The notes under the pieces: generated by a model | What the model was told of the DNA's origin: nothing | Databases searched by the model: none | What the model saw: the letters and a program-made list of their open reading frames with translations, nothing else | NCBI RefSeq assembly: GCF_023101765.2 | Contig: NC_064212.1 | Coordinates: forward strand, 6,200,001-6,264,000 | Reading direction: 5' to 3' | DNA: 64,000 bases | Origin: Spodoptera frugiperda | Lineage: Eukaryota; Arthropoda; Insecta; Lepidoptera; Noctuidae | Program-made: the position numbers and the translations under genes | In this document: in pieces, positions 48,962 through 61,500 of the stretch | Numbering within the stretch: the stretch's first letter is position 1 | How the letters are laid out: every line of letters starts with the position of its first letter

Positions 48962-51284
48962 CATTACATATCACACACCCCATAAAAATCCAAAAGAAAA
49001 CGACTCAAAATCTTGAGACTAAAAGCATTTATCGATTATTAAACTACACTATAATATACACACATTAGTCTCGGACCCAAAATATAACTTAACACAGTAA
49101 AGTTAAATCATTGCGCAGAATTATGAAATAAACTCTTAACACAAAGTTCAGTTGTCGAGTTCTCAATTAATAACAAGGGTCGGAATGTCTGTCCGGTCTG
49201 AGAGATACTCTATAAAAGATTATCGAACGGAACAAAAACAGTGTTCATATTGCTGCGGCTTCACGGTGTCCTTTCATCACGTTTTATGTACTCCTTAGGC
49301 AGTTGAATGGAAGTTTTTTCTGGTTTAGTGGAGCCTTTTGTCAGAGTAATACGAAGAAACGCGCCTCCCTTCTTCTTAAGGCTCGCCTTCTCACCCCGAT
49401 GAATATTTTGTGATTTTTACGGGACAGCTGGCGGGTTATTTATTCGAGCAAACTTCTTGATTAGTAATGTTGGCCACGACTCACGACCGAGATGTGTTAT
49501 CATAACGTATTGATACTTCACGTCCTGCGAATGTGGCGTCAACTTTTTATGGAGTAAATAATATGATTTATTCGTCGTATGTAACTGTTATTGAGAACTT
49601 GTGGTGCGAATTGGGACTCAACTCTTTGGCACTTTATAAACGTTCATATTCTTGAGGCTTTTTTCGTTGGCTTAGTTTTAAATGATATATGTATGTTTGT
49701 ATGTATCGAGTTAAAGCTATTTATAGATGGCCTGATTAGTGGTGATTCATTGCAATAACTAAGTACAGTGATTAACCTTGCAAAAGTCTGTTAGCTCTTT
49801 CAAATATTCACGAAAGTGATCTGGTATTTGCATCGTCTTAGCGTGAGTGTCACAGAGAATTCTTGATATATATTCGGTTAGGCACCCAACTAAGGAACAA
49901 CATCGACAAGCATAGATTATCCTAAAGAATCTTTAAGACCGGGAGGTGCTACAAGATCCTTTTATATAAACTGCGAAGATTTAATTAAATTACATAAAGT
50001 GCCTACCTTAAACTTGTAATTTGTATTTTGTTAATAGAATGTCGAGATTTACTTTAGCATTTGATCGCTAAACGAAATCTAGGGAAGACGGCGCTCCACG
50101 AGACTGATTTCTTGCCATCGGATTCAGTGTAAGTGTATCGGCGGTGGAGGGAGCGGTTATCGGGAGCTGATTGAGCGCGCTATAAATTCCGATTGCTTTC
50201 TTACGTGTACACCACCCCTATGACTCGCGGAACGCACTAATACATAAATAACTATTACTCAGTTACATTTACTTTACCAATAGTGACACAAAGACACGCT
50301 CCTAACTTATAATGTATGAATAAATAACGCAGACATAACTGTAACGTTATAAGTTATCGTAATAGAAGCGTGACGGGGGTCGAGCTTTTTGTGTCCCTTA
50401 AAATTAATGGTGACACTCAATGCTACGGCCGATGGAATATTTTAGTAGGCTTCTAAATGTACCTAGATATTATCATTGAACCATAACTTGTTGTTAAACA
50501 CTTCATAGTATGTTAACAGTATTACGTAAGCCTCGCATTGAGAGTAGGGAGAACAGCATAAATAAATTAAGCCAATTACTAACTTAAACATGAAAATGTA
50601 AGCGCGCGTTTGTTTCATGTAGTCACTTCCTGCAACCGGCGCGAGTCGCACGAGATTACGAGGTACCTCGCAACAGTACATAAAAGAAAATGGTAACCAA
50701 CAGAAAGGTAGTAATGGAATTAACCGAAGTTGAGCGCGAGATTACACTGAGTACGCATAAATATGATCGCATACGGTTTGCTGTTTACTCGTGCAGCAGT
50801 CTTCTACGTCAGCTGAAGTAATTAAGGTTCTTGTCATCCTGCCTAAGCTACAGGAAAATAACAACCACTTGAAAATGAAAGCACGGAGCATGGTTTATAT
50901 TTAGAGCATACATAAGACTGCTCACTTTCACTATGTAGTGAACCGATATGTTATGACAATGAGGAGAGGATATCACAACATGTAGTCGACAAGTTGTACA
51001 CTTAAGTGGAATAAGTAGGAGGGTAAGTGGGTTTGTAGTTGAACACTTTCGAGCCCAAACGAATACAGATTGTTCAGAAACTTTTGAATATGTATTCTCA
51101 TATATATAAAAAATATATAAGCAGTTTTCCTGACAAATAAAGACTTATAAAAGGTACAAAACACATAAATAGACATACATACATGTACGAGTATGTATGT
51201 ACACATATTCATTAACTGTTTGAAAAGTTTTTGCGAGGCTCTTGTATTTGTTATCTCAAAGTTTGAGCCTGCATTGACTAAGAG
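48962..51284. other. Non-genic, nothing recognised
   Basis: AT-rich sequence with a GC-richer patch at about 50085-50170. A TATGTATGTTTGTATG microsatellite-like run lies near 49687, and TATATA and CATACATACATGTACG runs lie at about 51095-51205. No supported exon. Confidence 0.4.
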
Positions 51285-51329
51285 GTGACTCTGGAGAAGA
51301 CTCAAAAAATCAAGGCACGCGAAAGAAGA

Positions 51330-51620
51330 AGCGCGTGGTGTGCGTGCGTAGTGATGAGGTGGTCGCGTGGTGGTGTGGGTGAGGGCGGCCCCGGCGGGCG
51401 CGGCGGTGGTTTGGGCGGGGTGTATCGATCCCCGCGGGGCGCGTGCGCCGCGGCGGCGGGCGCGGGCGGCGGCGAGCTGAGTGAGCGAGGACCACCCGCG
51501 CAGTCCGCAGCCGGCCGCCAGCCAAGCGACTGCCGAGTGCCGCGGCCACCTCCGCGCAGCGCGAACCTTCTGTCGCAACGTTTGACATTCACCGCGCGAC
51601 AACAAGAGCACAACCTCAAA
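51330..51620. promoter_or_regulatory. CpG-rich island, candidate promoter / 5' UTR exon
   Basis: About 290 bp of extreme GC and CpG content (for example GGCGGCCCCGGCGGGCGCGG and GCGGCGGCGGGCGCGGGCGG) stands alone in AT-rich DNA. Multi-frame open reading on both strands (up to 212 codons on the minus strand) is explained by the scarcity of stop codons and shows no domain. The right part, GTGCCGCGGCCACCTCCGCG to CAACAAGAGCACAACCTC, reads like an insect 5' UTR. CAGTC-type initiator-like sites are present. Which strand is transcribed cannot be settled here. Confidence 0.35.
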
Positions 51621-51929
51621 TCGCCTCCCTCACAGGAATTGCTCTAGTGTTATCACTTCAAAACTATTGAAAACTTGTAGTAACTACGGCGTTCTTTCAT
51701 CATCTTGACTCTGAAATGAAACATTTGAAAAAGTGATATAAACTTTATTTATTTACATACTTGAACTAAATGATAAAATTAAAACTTAAAACCGGCATTA
51801 ATGAAGGATGCATGAATGCAATTGTAAAGTTGGTGATGTGGTGTATAGTAAAAATATGAGGTGTCTGGTAATCCTTTGAAGTGATCGTGTTTGTGACTGA
51901 AAAAATAAAATAAAACAGACGCTGGGAGC

Positions 51930-52150
51930 GTTGCTCACAAGTTCACGGGTCGTTAATTCGGTGGAAGAGAGGATCCGAAAAAAGAGGTCTCGCTTACGTC
52001 CGCTCATCGGAGTGATAAAATTTATGACAAACGGTAAGGAGCGTGTAGTGATAAGGGTTGGGTGCGTTATCTGTGCGGGCGGCGGCGGCGCGCTGCGTGT
52101 GTCAGCCGCTCGTCGAACGGGCCGCGTTAATTACTGGCCGCCACCTCAGG
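51930..52150. promoter_or_regulatory. Second GC-rich patch with dense factor-like motifs
   Basis: A block with GCGGGCGGCGGCGGCGCGCT and GCGTTAATTACTGGCCGCCA lies 0.3 kb beyond the island. Around it are GATA-type motifs (TGATAAGG near 52051, CTTATCAC near 52178), a TTAATTA homeodomain-type core, and AAATTTATGAC near 52018. The grouping looks like an enhancer or proximal promoter. This is motif reading only. Confidence 0.25.
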
Positions 52151-55100
52151 AGGCGAGCATCTCCATTCATTATTCTTATCACACTACAATTACATATTGC
52201 CGCCGTTACTGTCCACTGATAACTGACCCTCCTCTGATATACTTGTAAGAGCGGACCATTACGTCGTTTTTATTGGTTCTTGGGATTGCCAAGTACTTTT
52301 ATTACGCAGGATAAAATGATTTTAATCAGTATAATAGCTTTAAGGATTGCTGATATCTTTGGTTACTTCTTATTTCAAGAATCATCAACAAGTAACACAA
52401 TTGTCAAATTCGGACCCCCTCGCAAATATTTCGTATTCAGATCACTTTTGATTGCAAATTTTCCTTATGACATGATTATTTTGTGGAGTTTGAATGAGAT
52501 TTTTGAAAAGTTCTGGAGTTATATTCTAAATGGCAGAAAGTTCCAAATGAGGAAAGGCTTGAGAGGAAAAATTTTTAGAATTTACAATTACGGTACTTAT
52601 AGTCATTATGAATTCTTACAACTTTACCACTTTGACTAAATGTATTTATGGTAATTACAGTTTTGGAAGAAGGTACTAAGGAATGAAGTTTTGCTTTTAC
52701 AAGGAAATGACAATATAGATTTATCATGTCAGTAAATTACACATACATAAACACATTCAGTTGTGAGCGGTGCCATTTGTCACATGTTAAGTATTTCCCA
52801 GCACATACATATATTTCACTCTACAATAACACCGCTCCATTTAGCTTCAGCATTACAAATGAAATACAAATGCCTACTAAATCCTATTGTACGTTTAGGA
52901 GAAAAGGTTTCAGTTTCAATAACACACTCTTTAATCTAAAAATGTTCAGGCTAAAGAAACCTTGAAGATCTCATTCATACATAACATCAACATTGTATCC
53001 CCGAAGAGGTAGGCAGAGGTACATACTTTTATACGTAACGCTCACTTCCAATAATATGAAAGCAACGTAATGTAAGAAAAGTGTCCAAGCTCTTTTCTAT
53101 TACTTTTCCAAAATAAAAAATCTCAATAATACAATATCCGACATAGTAATTACTCCAGTGACCACCAGGTTCGACCAACGGGTTCAAATTTGCGTGAAAA
53201 TTTATGCTCGTGTCGTATGTCTTAGGGAAACGTCTGATGGTGTGAGTGCCGGCCAGTGGGCCCTGCGTGCGTCGGATTACATGGCCGGCTCGGGCCATGC
53301 CTCAGCCGACCTTTTTAGACGTTACCTCTTTGTACGTGTCGTTCAGATTAATCGCGTTATGTTCGGTTTCTAAAATTAACTCCGTACAACCTTTCTGTAG
53401 AGGATAAATCATCCGTTCCTATTTGGCCATGAACCGATAATATGTTAGTATAATGTAGGCTTTAATGAAGGAGTAGTAAGTAGTGTGGTTTAGATATTTC
53501 TATCAAGGACTCTGCGATTAAGATCATTGCAATAAGTAGGGACGGATCATGTAGTTGCTTTAGATATTTACATTATGCATATTGATATGAGTTAAAAAAC
53601 AAAAAATCTATAAGCCAGACAGAACTACAAACGTAATAAGAGTTATACTTCCAACCAATGAACCAACGAGGAAATCATTGAATGAATCAACATATTCATG
53701 AAAACTATTTTTATACGAACTAAAAACAATAAAAATACGCACAACAGATGTTTTATTGACCCCTTTTTTCGACGTAGACGCACATAACGACACTAAATTT
53801 GGCTCAGTATTGAAAATAAGTCCGAACCATTCATGTGTCGTAAGTTACTACTAGTGAACAATGACTCATCCTCTGGGAGCACGAAAAAAGACAAATTGTT
53901 GACTTTGCCTTCTTTACGTTCATGTTATTCATAGACAAATAGTCTTTAAAGCTGCTTACGGTCCATAGATTTCACGAGCAACGGAACACATTATTTATAT
54001 CAAAGCAGAATTATATTCTCTACATGTAGTCACATCGATTTTATACACGAACCTTATAAGAAATTGGAACAAAAAATCTATTTGGAAAATCCCGTTTCGG
54101 TTGGAAAACTTCGAACAATAGAACGCACCAGCCATAGACATAAAATACCTCATTACTTTTTATAACTCGTAGAAATAAAAGAGAGGTCGCCCTGGGGAGC
54201 GGCAACTTTTCATCAGTCCTGTTACCGAACAGTATCTGTTTGAAGACGTTCTTATCTTCAGACGAGACCCGAAGCATGTCCACAAAATAAATCGTCCGAT
54301 GACGCCCGCGGTTCAATTTTGTGTGAAAATTACGAGTTTAGGTACGTAGCTTCAGAAAATTTGACCGAACAAATAGATAGCAAGCCGAGGCCTCGCCGTG
54401 ATTCGCGTCACGTCTTTCACGACCACAGGGTACTTTAAAAATTCGTTTCCCGACCTTCCCACAAGTTCGTATGCTGTGGCGGCGACTTTTTCAAAGTACT
54501 ATGACCCTACCTTTTGGTGGTAAAACGAATTAAGAGTTTCGCTTCTACCGCATTTCATTCAATTAGATGTTTGCTAAACAAGTAAAAGGAGAATGTTTTG
54601 TTTCGTGAAACAGAATTAGCATAAACTCGAATCTACTTTGTGATTCCATTTAGGTCACTGTTTGTAAAAGATTAAGATTAATTTTGGTTTAGTAAGTACT
54701 GTATATTTTCCAGTTTATAATCTTGGAAAGTTTCGCGAGTTTATCCACGTGCCCTATATAAGAACTTTTCCAATAGTTTCCAAGTGGAAATACTCGAACC
54801 ATAAATTTATTAATCGCCGGAATATCAGCATATTACTTATAAGTTTAGTTCTTGTTTCGATAACACCGGGTGTGCGATTGTTTGATTAAATCAATACCAT
54901 TTGTAGTATCCTTCGAGTTGCGGTCGCCAATCAGGCTGACCACTATGATTATTATGGAAATATTGACCTCAACCCTTACTTGTGTTAAGGGCGCTTTGTG
55001 AAGGGCACTAAGGTCAAACTCGAAGAACAACTGTGGTAAAGTTTTGATTAAATCTTTAAATGCATCTACCCGCGCGTACCGTACTGTGAGTAAATAGCAC

Positions 55101-56136
55101 TCGGAACGTAATGCGGTTGTAATTAATTAGGGAACTGAGGAAAATTAAAAGTCTATTAAACAAAGCCGGAGCTCGTCTGCCAGTTTCGTTGTTCACTTAA
55201 TTATTACAAAATCCGCGTTCGCGTTTTAAGTCGCTATCAGTATTACGAGCTCTTCGCGTTGAGCATTCAATCTTCTCTCATGAGGTTTGGGTGCGTTATT
55301 TTATTCAGGTCGTGAATCGAACCGTAAGAAGGTGTTAAAGAGTGAATTGGCAAAAGGAGCGAATGAATGGAATATGCGAACAGGCCGGAGCTGGTTCCGA
55401 TCGCCATTCGCAGCTGAATAATGAATGCGTCAGGGACGATAATGCTCACGGTGGCTCACCGGCGGCGGCGTCCCTGCGACACATGTTACGTTCGCTTCAA
55501 TAGATCAACTGAACTGCTATGATACACCGCCCCGATTTACAGATCCGATACTTCCCCTTTACATTATTTATTATTAGACGGACATAGTAACAGCTTTTTC
55601 TTTGTTGGTGCGGTAAATAATATAAAACATTTATGAACTACGTAAAATTCCGTTGTAAGATAAATTCATATAATTATTGAATGTAGTTTCACCGCTTGAA
55701 ATACGTCAAAAATAAATTAAATGGACTCAGAAACTTAAAATAACATCTAAAAATATGTAATATTAAATCCGATTTAGTAAGAAGCTTTATTTTATACGGC
55801 CTGGGATGATCCGAGTTATTTTATACGTGATTATGGTAATGTACGTAAATCGGAAACAAATCTGGTGTTACGGCAGATACATATTAAAATTATGTAAATT
55901 AATCCGTAAACCAAAGATCTTTTGTAAATATTTCGTGTTTCTTATTCTAGAATAAGTGATGAGCAGTGAATGAAGTACGTAGATTGAATTGGGGTCATTG
56001 GATCGAAACGTATATATTAATATGGACATTCCCCTGGAATCGATAGATTATTATAACAAAAAATATTACAGCACAACGTAACGTATTTTGAATTTTAAAA
56101 GCGTCACGTTTTTGTCATTATTTATTTACGCTATGA
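52151..56136. other. Non-genic region with one SINE scrap
   Basis: No exon is supported; the 119-codon frame at 52280-52639 is AT-rich translation without recognisable domain. A family A SINE scrap lies at 52990-53032. GC-richer stretches occur near 53245-53310 and 55450-55480. TATATAAG with an upstream CACGTG E-box lies at about 54730-54750. Confidence 0.35.
52990..53032 (-). mobile_element. SINE scrap (family A)
   Basis: TATCCCCGAAGAGGTAGGCA followed by GAGGTACATA matches the most conserved block of the family A copies. Only about 40 bp remain. Confidence 0.55.
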
Positions 56137-58560
56137 AACAAAAATGTAGTGTCTAATATTTTTTGTTTTTGCAAAGCCGCAAAACGTCTTTATATCAGCA
56201 ATAAAATAAAATCAGCTGATGACAAAATAAAGACAACTTGGAAAATTATACAAAATGAGACTGGTAGGAAAAAAATACATAATTCGGAAATTAAATTAAG
56301 GTCTGAAATTGGACAAATTTCTTCAAAATGTGATGTAGCACAGGAGTTTGAAATTTTTTTTACTAATATTCCTATTAAAATAACTAGAGATTTAAATTCT
56401 TCAGCTACACTCTCAGCTAGTTTGCTTAAAAAAAATGTAAAATCATGTCAACATGACTTTATTTTTCAATATATGAATCCTCTAGAGATAGTAAAAGTCT
56501 TTAAAGAAATTAAAATAAAATCAACTGAAGATCTTTGGGGACTATCGGTGAAAGTCTGCAAAACAATTATTCAAACTATAGCGCCCTACCTGGCTATGAT
56601 TTTTAATAAAAGTATAGATGACGGTGTTTTTCCTGACCTTATGAAATATAGCAAGGTTATCCCACTATTTAAAAGCGGCGAAACCACAGAACCTAATAAT
56701 TATAGGCCTGTATCTATTTTGCCGGTCCTTAGCAAAGTGTTTGAAAAGTTGATACTGTCTCAGATGCTTCATCATTTTAATAAAAACTCCATCTTCCACC
56801 ATCAGCAGTATGGTTTCACTAAAGGTCGTTGTACAACTGGCGCCGGTGTTACTTTAATGAAAGAAATATTTGGTGCCTGGGAGGAAGCACAGGATGCCAT
56901 AGGTGTTTTTTGTGACCTCTCAAAAGCATTTGATTGCGTTGATCACGAGACACTTTTGCTGAAATTGAATCATTACGGGATTAGAAACACTGCGCTCCGT
57001 CTATTGAAATCATATTTAGGAGATAGGCAGCTAAAAGTTCATATTAACGGTGTTAATTCACAAGGGTCTGAGATAAAAATGGGCGTTCCTCAAGGTTCAA
57101 TATTGGGTCCTTTCCTCTTTTTAGTGTACATAAACGATTTGCCACTCATATTCGAAAATGAACCAAAAATGGTTCTGTTTGCAGATGATACATCACTGAT
57201 TTTTAAAATAGGTCGACGTACGAATAATTTTGACGACGTAAACAGCTCCATTCTTCGAGTCTATGAGTGGTTTACTATTAATAACTTGGCGCTTAATGAG
57301 AAAAAAACCAAATGTATTAAATTTTGCTTGCCAAACGTACAAAATAACGAATGTTATGTTGCTTTGAACGGCCAAAAGTTGGAATTTGTTAAGGAGACTA
57401 TATTTTTGGGTATCACACTAGATGACAGATTACAATGGGGGCCCCATATAAAAGCACTTTCGGGGAGACTAAGCTCAGCTGCTTATGCAGTTAGACAGAT
57501 TAGGCAGCTAACGGACGTAGGTACGGCAAGGCTTGTTTATTTTAGTTATTTTCACAGCATAATGTCTTACGGCATTTTGCTGTGGGGGCGAGCTGCGGAT
57601 GTAGAATCAATTTTTATTTTGCAAAAGCGAGCTATTCGAGCAATATATAACTTGCCCCGTCGCGAATCTTTGAGAGAACTATTTAAAACTATAAACATTC
57701 TTACAGTGCCTTCTCAATTCATTTACGAAAATATTATGTACGTGAGAAAAAATCAACAATTGTTTGAAAAAAGAAGCGACAGACACAATTTTAATACGAG
57801 AGGTAAAAATAAGTTAGCTATACCGCAATTCCGATTGTCCAAAGTGCAGAAATCCTTCATGGGATTTTGTGTTAAGTGTTACAATAAACTACCAACCACC
57901 ATACTGAATCTGAACGAGAAAAAATTTAAATCTTGTATAAAGCGTGAACTGTGTAAACAGGCATATTATAAACTGTCAGATTATATTGAAGATAAAAATG
58001 TGTGGCAGCATGTTGGTCCGGCTCCACTGGACACTCGCTCACACTAGACAATGCTCTAATACGATCACTAGTTACACGTTAAATTAAAGTATTAATTTAT
58101 TCCAATGTAGTCTAGGGATCCTGTGGCATCAAGCACTTATTTTTTTATTTGAAAAATTTAATTAAAGATTATTTTTTATTTGTATAGAAGCATTATTTCA
58201 AAATTGTAAGTGTACATATGTGGGCACTATGTTTGAAACAACCCGCTTTTTTATTTTATATTCTTTACAAATTGGTTTTATTGTCCCATAGTTTTGACGT
58301 CGTATTGTCGTTACATTGTTCCTACATATATATACAATAGGTAAATGATCAAATAATGTATCAGAGATATTGTAAAAAACATTTTTTGAAAAGAGTAACG
58401 ATGGAGTTTCTTGCTCGTTCTTCTCCATTCGAATCAACACTTTGGAACGAGCGCCTAGCTTCACTGACAGACAGACTGACGGACAATTCAATTTGACGTT
58501 TCAAAAGTGCCTAATTTAGGATTAATTGAAATAAATGCTTTGACTTTGACTTTGACTTTG
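56137..58560 (+). mobile_element. 5'-truncated non-LTR retrotransposon (LINE, Jockey/CR1-like) with open RT frame
   Basis: The unit consists of a long open RT frame, a 0.5 kb 3' UTR, and a TTTGAC tandem tail at 58539-58560. The frame opens after a TGA at 56134, inside what would be the middle of ORF2, so the endonuclease and any ORF1 are missing. The 3' UTR contains CACTTTGGAACGAGC and CTTCACTGACAGACAGACTG, which are also found inverted at 25941-26080. Absence of any stop or frameshift over 1.9 kb indicates a recent insertion. Target-site duplications could not be identified. Clade naming is from motif character only. Confidence 0.88.
56149..58047 (+). CDS. LINE reverse transcriptase (ORF2, N-terminally truncated)
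   Basis: The 632-codon frame (GTG at 56149 is only the first possible start; the true ATG is lost) encodes a reverse transcriptase. Visible motifs are KYSKVIPLFKSG and NNYRPVSILPVLSKVFEKLI (about 166-202), QYGFTKGRCTT (220-230), motif A FCDLSKAFD (254-262) with the first catalytic Asp, motif B MGVPQGSILGPFLF (311-324), motif C LFADDTSL (343-350) with the paired Asp, the thumb-leading NEKKTKCIKF, and FLGITLDDRLQWGPHI. All three catalytic Asp are kept. It lacks the apurinic endonuclease domain expected upstream, so it should not retrotranspose by itself. The enzyme normally copies the element RNA at a nicked target. Confidence 0.93.
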   Translation: MSNIFCFCKAAKRLYISNKIKSADDKIKTTWKIIQNETGRKKIHNSEIKLRSEIGQISSKCDVAQEFEIFFTNIPIKITRDLNSSATLSASLLKKNVKSCQHDFIFQYMNPLEIVKVFKEIKIKSTEDLWGLSVKVCKTIIQTIAPYLAMIFNKSIDDGVFPDLMKYSKVIPLFKSGETTEPNNYRPVSILPVLSKVFEKLILSQMLHHFNKNSIFHHQQYGFTKGRCTTGAGVTLMKEIFGAWEEAQDAIGVFCDLSKAFDCVDHETLLLKLNHYGIRNTALRLLKSYLGDRQLKVHINGVNSQGSEIKMGVPQGSILGPFLFLVYINDLPLIFENEPKMVLFADDTSLIFKIGRRTNNFDDVNSSILRVYEWFTINNLALNEKKTKCIKFCLPNVQNNECYVALNGQKLEFVKETIFLGITLDDRLQWGPHIKALSGRLSSAAYAVRQIRQLTDVGTARLVYFSYFHSIMSYGILLWGRAADVESIFILQKRAIRAIYNLPRRESLRELFKTINILTVPSQFIYENIMYVRKNQQLFEKRSDRHNFNTRGKNKLAIPQFRLSKVQKSFMGFCVKCYNKLPTTILNLNEKKFKSCIKRELCKQAYYKLSDYIEDKNVWQHVGPAPLDTRSH

Positions 58561-61500
58561 TTAATATAATAGACGGACTAATTCAGTTTTTCAGTACACA
58601 AGCTTTTTGAATGGTAATAATATCACTACCACTACCAACATTAACAATATTTAATTGAATCCTGAAATACTGGAATTACTTTCAGGAGATATGGCTTATC
58701 CATATTATTCTTTCTGTGTGCATTTACTGCCGTACTCAGAGTCATTTAATGACTATTGCCTTTAAATCATATTATTATTACCTGTTTATATTGATGTCCC
58801 CACCCAATACTATTTCTTTAAGTTTGACATATTATACTTATATGTTTTAGGTTCGTGTGTTTGTATATGTCGTGGCCTAATCGTGTATTTGCTAATTTCA
58901 TGAATTACTTGAGAATTTCATGAAATGGCCACATTTTATGATGTGGGCTACTTAATTTGACCAGTACCCTTAGTACGATTTTACTTTACGTTTAACCAAA
59001 TCGAAACGGATTGAAACGGATTGAATGAACCAACTAATCAGAGCACTGAACGCGGTAACGCAATCCTAATTAGCTCCAAAAAGCAATTAAACAGTTTAAA
59101 ACCTTATTCAAATAGCTTATTTCGATCAAACCAACGACCTTACACCCATGAAATATATTCTGGAACAGTCAAAGACAGTAGTTTTACTTAAAAATAAATA
59201 TGAAAAAGGAATCATAAAACTACCACTGAAACTTTACGAGGGAAAAGGTGGGAACCGTCGCACCTTGACGACATTTATATGTCATATGACATACGGTATT
59301 GACAACAGGCAACTAACGTCCGTGAATTGGTTTCCGTCTTTACTGCTAACAGTTTTAAGGTTCGTTTTTATTTAACAGCATTTAAGTTGCATGTTCTGAA
59401 ATTGAATTCAGCTGAGCGTTTATATTTGAAATATTTTTACGTGTCAGTTGATTCTTTGTAATAGGTAAATGTTATTAGGTACCGTATATAAAGAAGCAAT
59501 TGTTTGAACATTTTTAATCGAACTAGTTCATATTAATCGAATAATTCTTTATTGTCTAGACTTCGTAGTATTTATTATTTCATTACTTTAATATTCATAT
59601 TTAATCAACGCCTTTGGATTTACACACACTAATATCTATTTTGTTGTTTTAGGGAATCCACTACGCAAAAATAAGATTTTGTTTAGATAATACCTTTGTT
59701 AGCAGTAACCACATTTACATTGATTAATTAGAAAATCATCACTTTACGTCTCATTTAAATAAATATCAAACAAAAGAATAATATTTTGTGAATGAAATTC
59801 CAAATACCTCATACCGGTTAAATTGAATGTTAAACTTAATTTTCTCCAAAGCAAATCATGTTTTATGACAAAAACAATAATTTATTTCTGTATTTGAAAT
59901 GTCAAAGTTAAATTAAGATTGAAGCGCCCCCTATTTCGTAATGTTCCTTTGTCTGTTCGTCCGTTGTGTGGTATTGTGAACGTTTTCCTCCACAAAGGTC
60001 ATCTATAAAAAGATCTTATGCTTGTATGTTCAAGTTTTAAGGATCTGGTGGTTGCAATGTTATCTGGGATATATTTTACCTGATGTAATTTAAAGACGTT
60101 AGATATTCATTAGTTTATTACATTATAATATGAGTAATATTATATTCTAATCTGCCTTACATATAAAGTTAAATAAGTAATAAATAAATAAGTAAGACGT
60201 AATAATACTACAATTTTAGTATTCCTGGAATTTTATTAAAACGTTTAGGCAGCGTTTTCGAAGCTAAATGGTAATTTCCGCTAGAGCCTACTCCTTTGGG
60301 GCATAAAAAGTAATTATAAAGACTAGGTACAATTTAAAAGAAACGTACACGGACAAATATTTTGTATAACTCGTCTCGATACATCATTCACCATAAAACT
60401 ACATTCACAAAATGCGGAATTCTCTCAAATTTTCCTGTTTTTAGGTCAAGCAAAACATTGGTACAAGGAGGTATCGTATTGAATAAAATATAAATATTTT
60501 TGGAACGTAAAAGTTTCACAGTATCTCGTCCTTGTGAATATAATGTCGGTATTGATTCAAGTCACGCGTGCCGCCGCTGTTTATTCACATTCGCATTGGC
60601 GTACGTAAATAATGGGGTAACTTTTCTAAGTCACCCGACTCATGTAAAACATGCCTCAGTAACCCATTTACCTACATCAAATCATGTATTTTGCTTTATT
60701 TAGTTGTCACTAAGACACAATTCTCTTGGTAAAACGGAACAAGACATTCTGTGACATGAAGCAGTATTTGAAATTAATTTTGTTTTATTTTAAGCTAATG
60801 AAACTCTTATAATGATCGAAAGTTCAGCTAAAGGTACATTTCTATCTATAATTTTTGGTAAAATAAAAAGATACTATGTTCATTTGTATGTTACTCGAGT
60901 ATATCTCATCTATTGTTTGGCAAAGTATAGCAAGCCGTTTGTACATACTTGTGGCTGAACGAGCCATAAATCAATACTCATAAATAAGGACGACAAAGAG
61001 TATGAATAAAATCCTAGGCTTTGTCAGTGACCGTATCAGTATTTATGAACGCAACGGTTCCGATGTTAAACTTTCTCATAATACAGCCACGGCTGGTATC
61101 CGAATACCTTAAAATTGTGTCCATAAAGATAAGAATTTTTGCGACTTCGTTTCGCTAGGCTCGAGGTTCCCTAAAAATTTATGATCACATTTCATGACTT
61201 CGTAAGAGTTCTGTTGGTTTTTTTCTGCAAAAAAATGTGATATCCGATGTTCTCATTTTAAGGAAGCTTTATAAATTGTCCGTAAAGTTGAACTAGGGCC
61301 ATTAAATTATGCTACGAGTGCTACGGTTTTCCGTAGCAAGTGCGTAGGCCGCACCCGCAATATAAACTTATAATTTGGAATGAGATCGTTTCAACGGAGT
61401 ATTTATGTAGCTCACCTGTCCCCTCGTAATTTTGTTATGTAATGACTATCATTTTGTTGATGTGCCTGTTTTTATACAAACATTAAACTGCATCATTAAT

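Noticed and set aside
50973..51611. 212-codon minus-strand open frame
   Set aside because: It spans the CpG island, where stops are rare, then continues into AT-rich low-complexity translation. Competing frames are open on both strands and no domain is visible.
51285..51647. 120-codon plus-strand open frame over the CpG island
   Set aside because: Glycine/arginine/alanine-rich translation of GC-rich DNA with no motif. A 5' UTR or promoter reading is simpler.
52280..52639. 119-codon open frame
   Set aside because: Hydrophobic AT-rich translation with no recognised family, splice sites or codon character.
58198..58491. 97-codon minus-strand open frame
   Set aside because: It lies antisense in the LINE 3' UTR and repeats at the inverted remnant at 25.9 kb.
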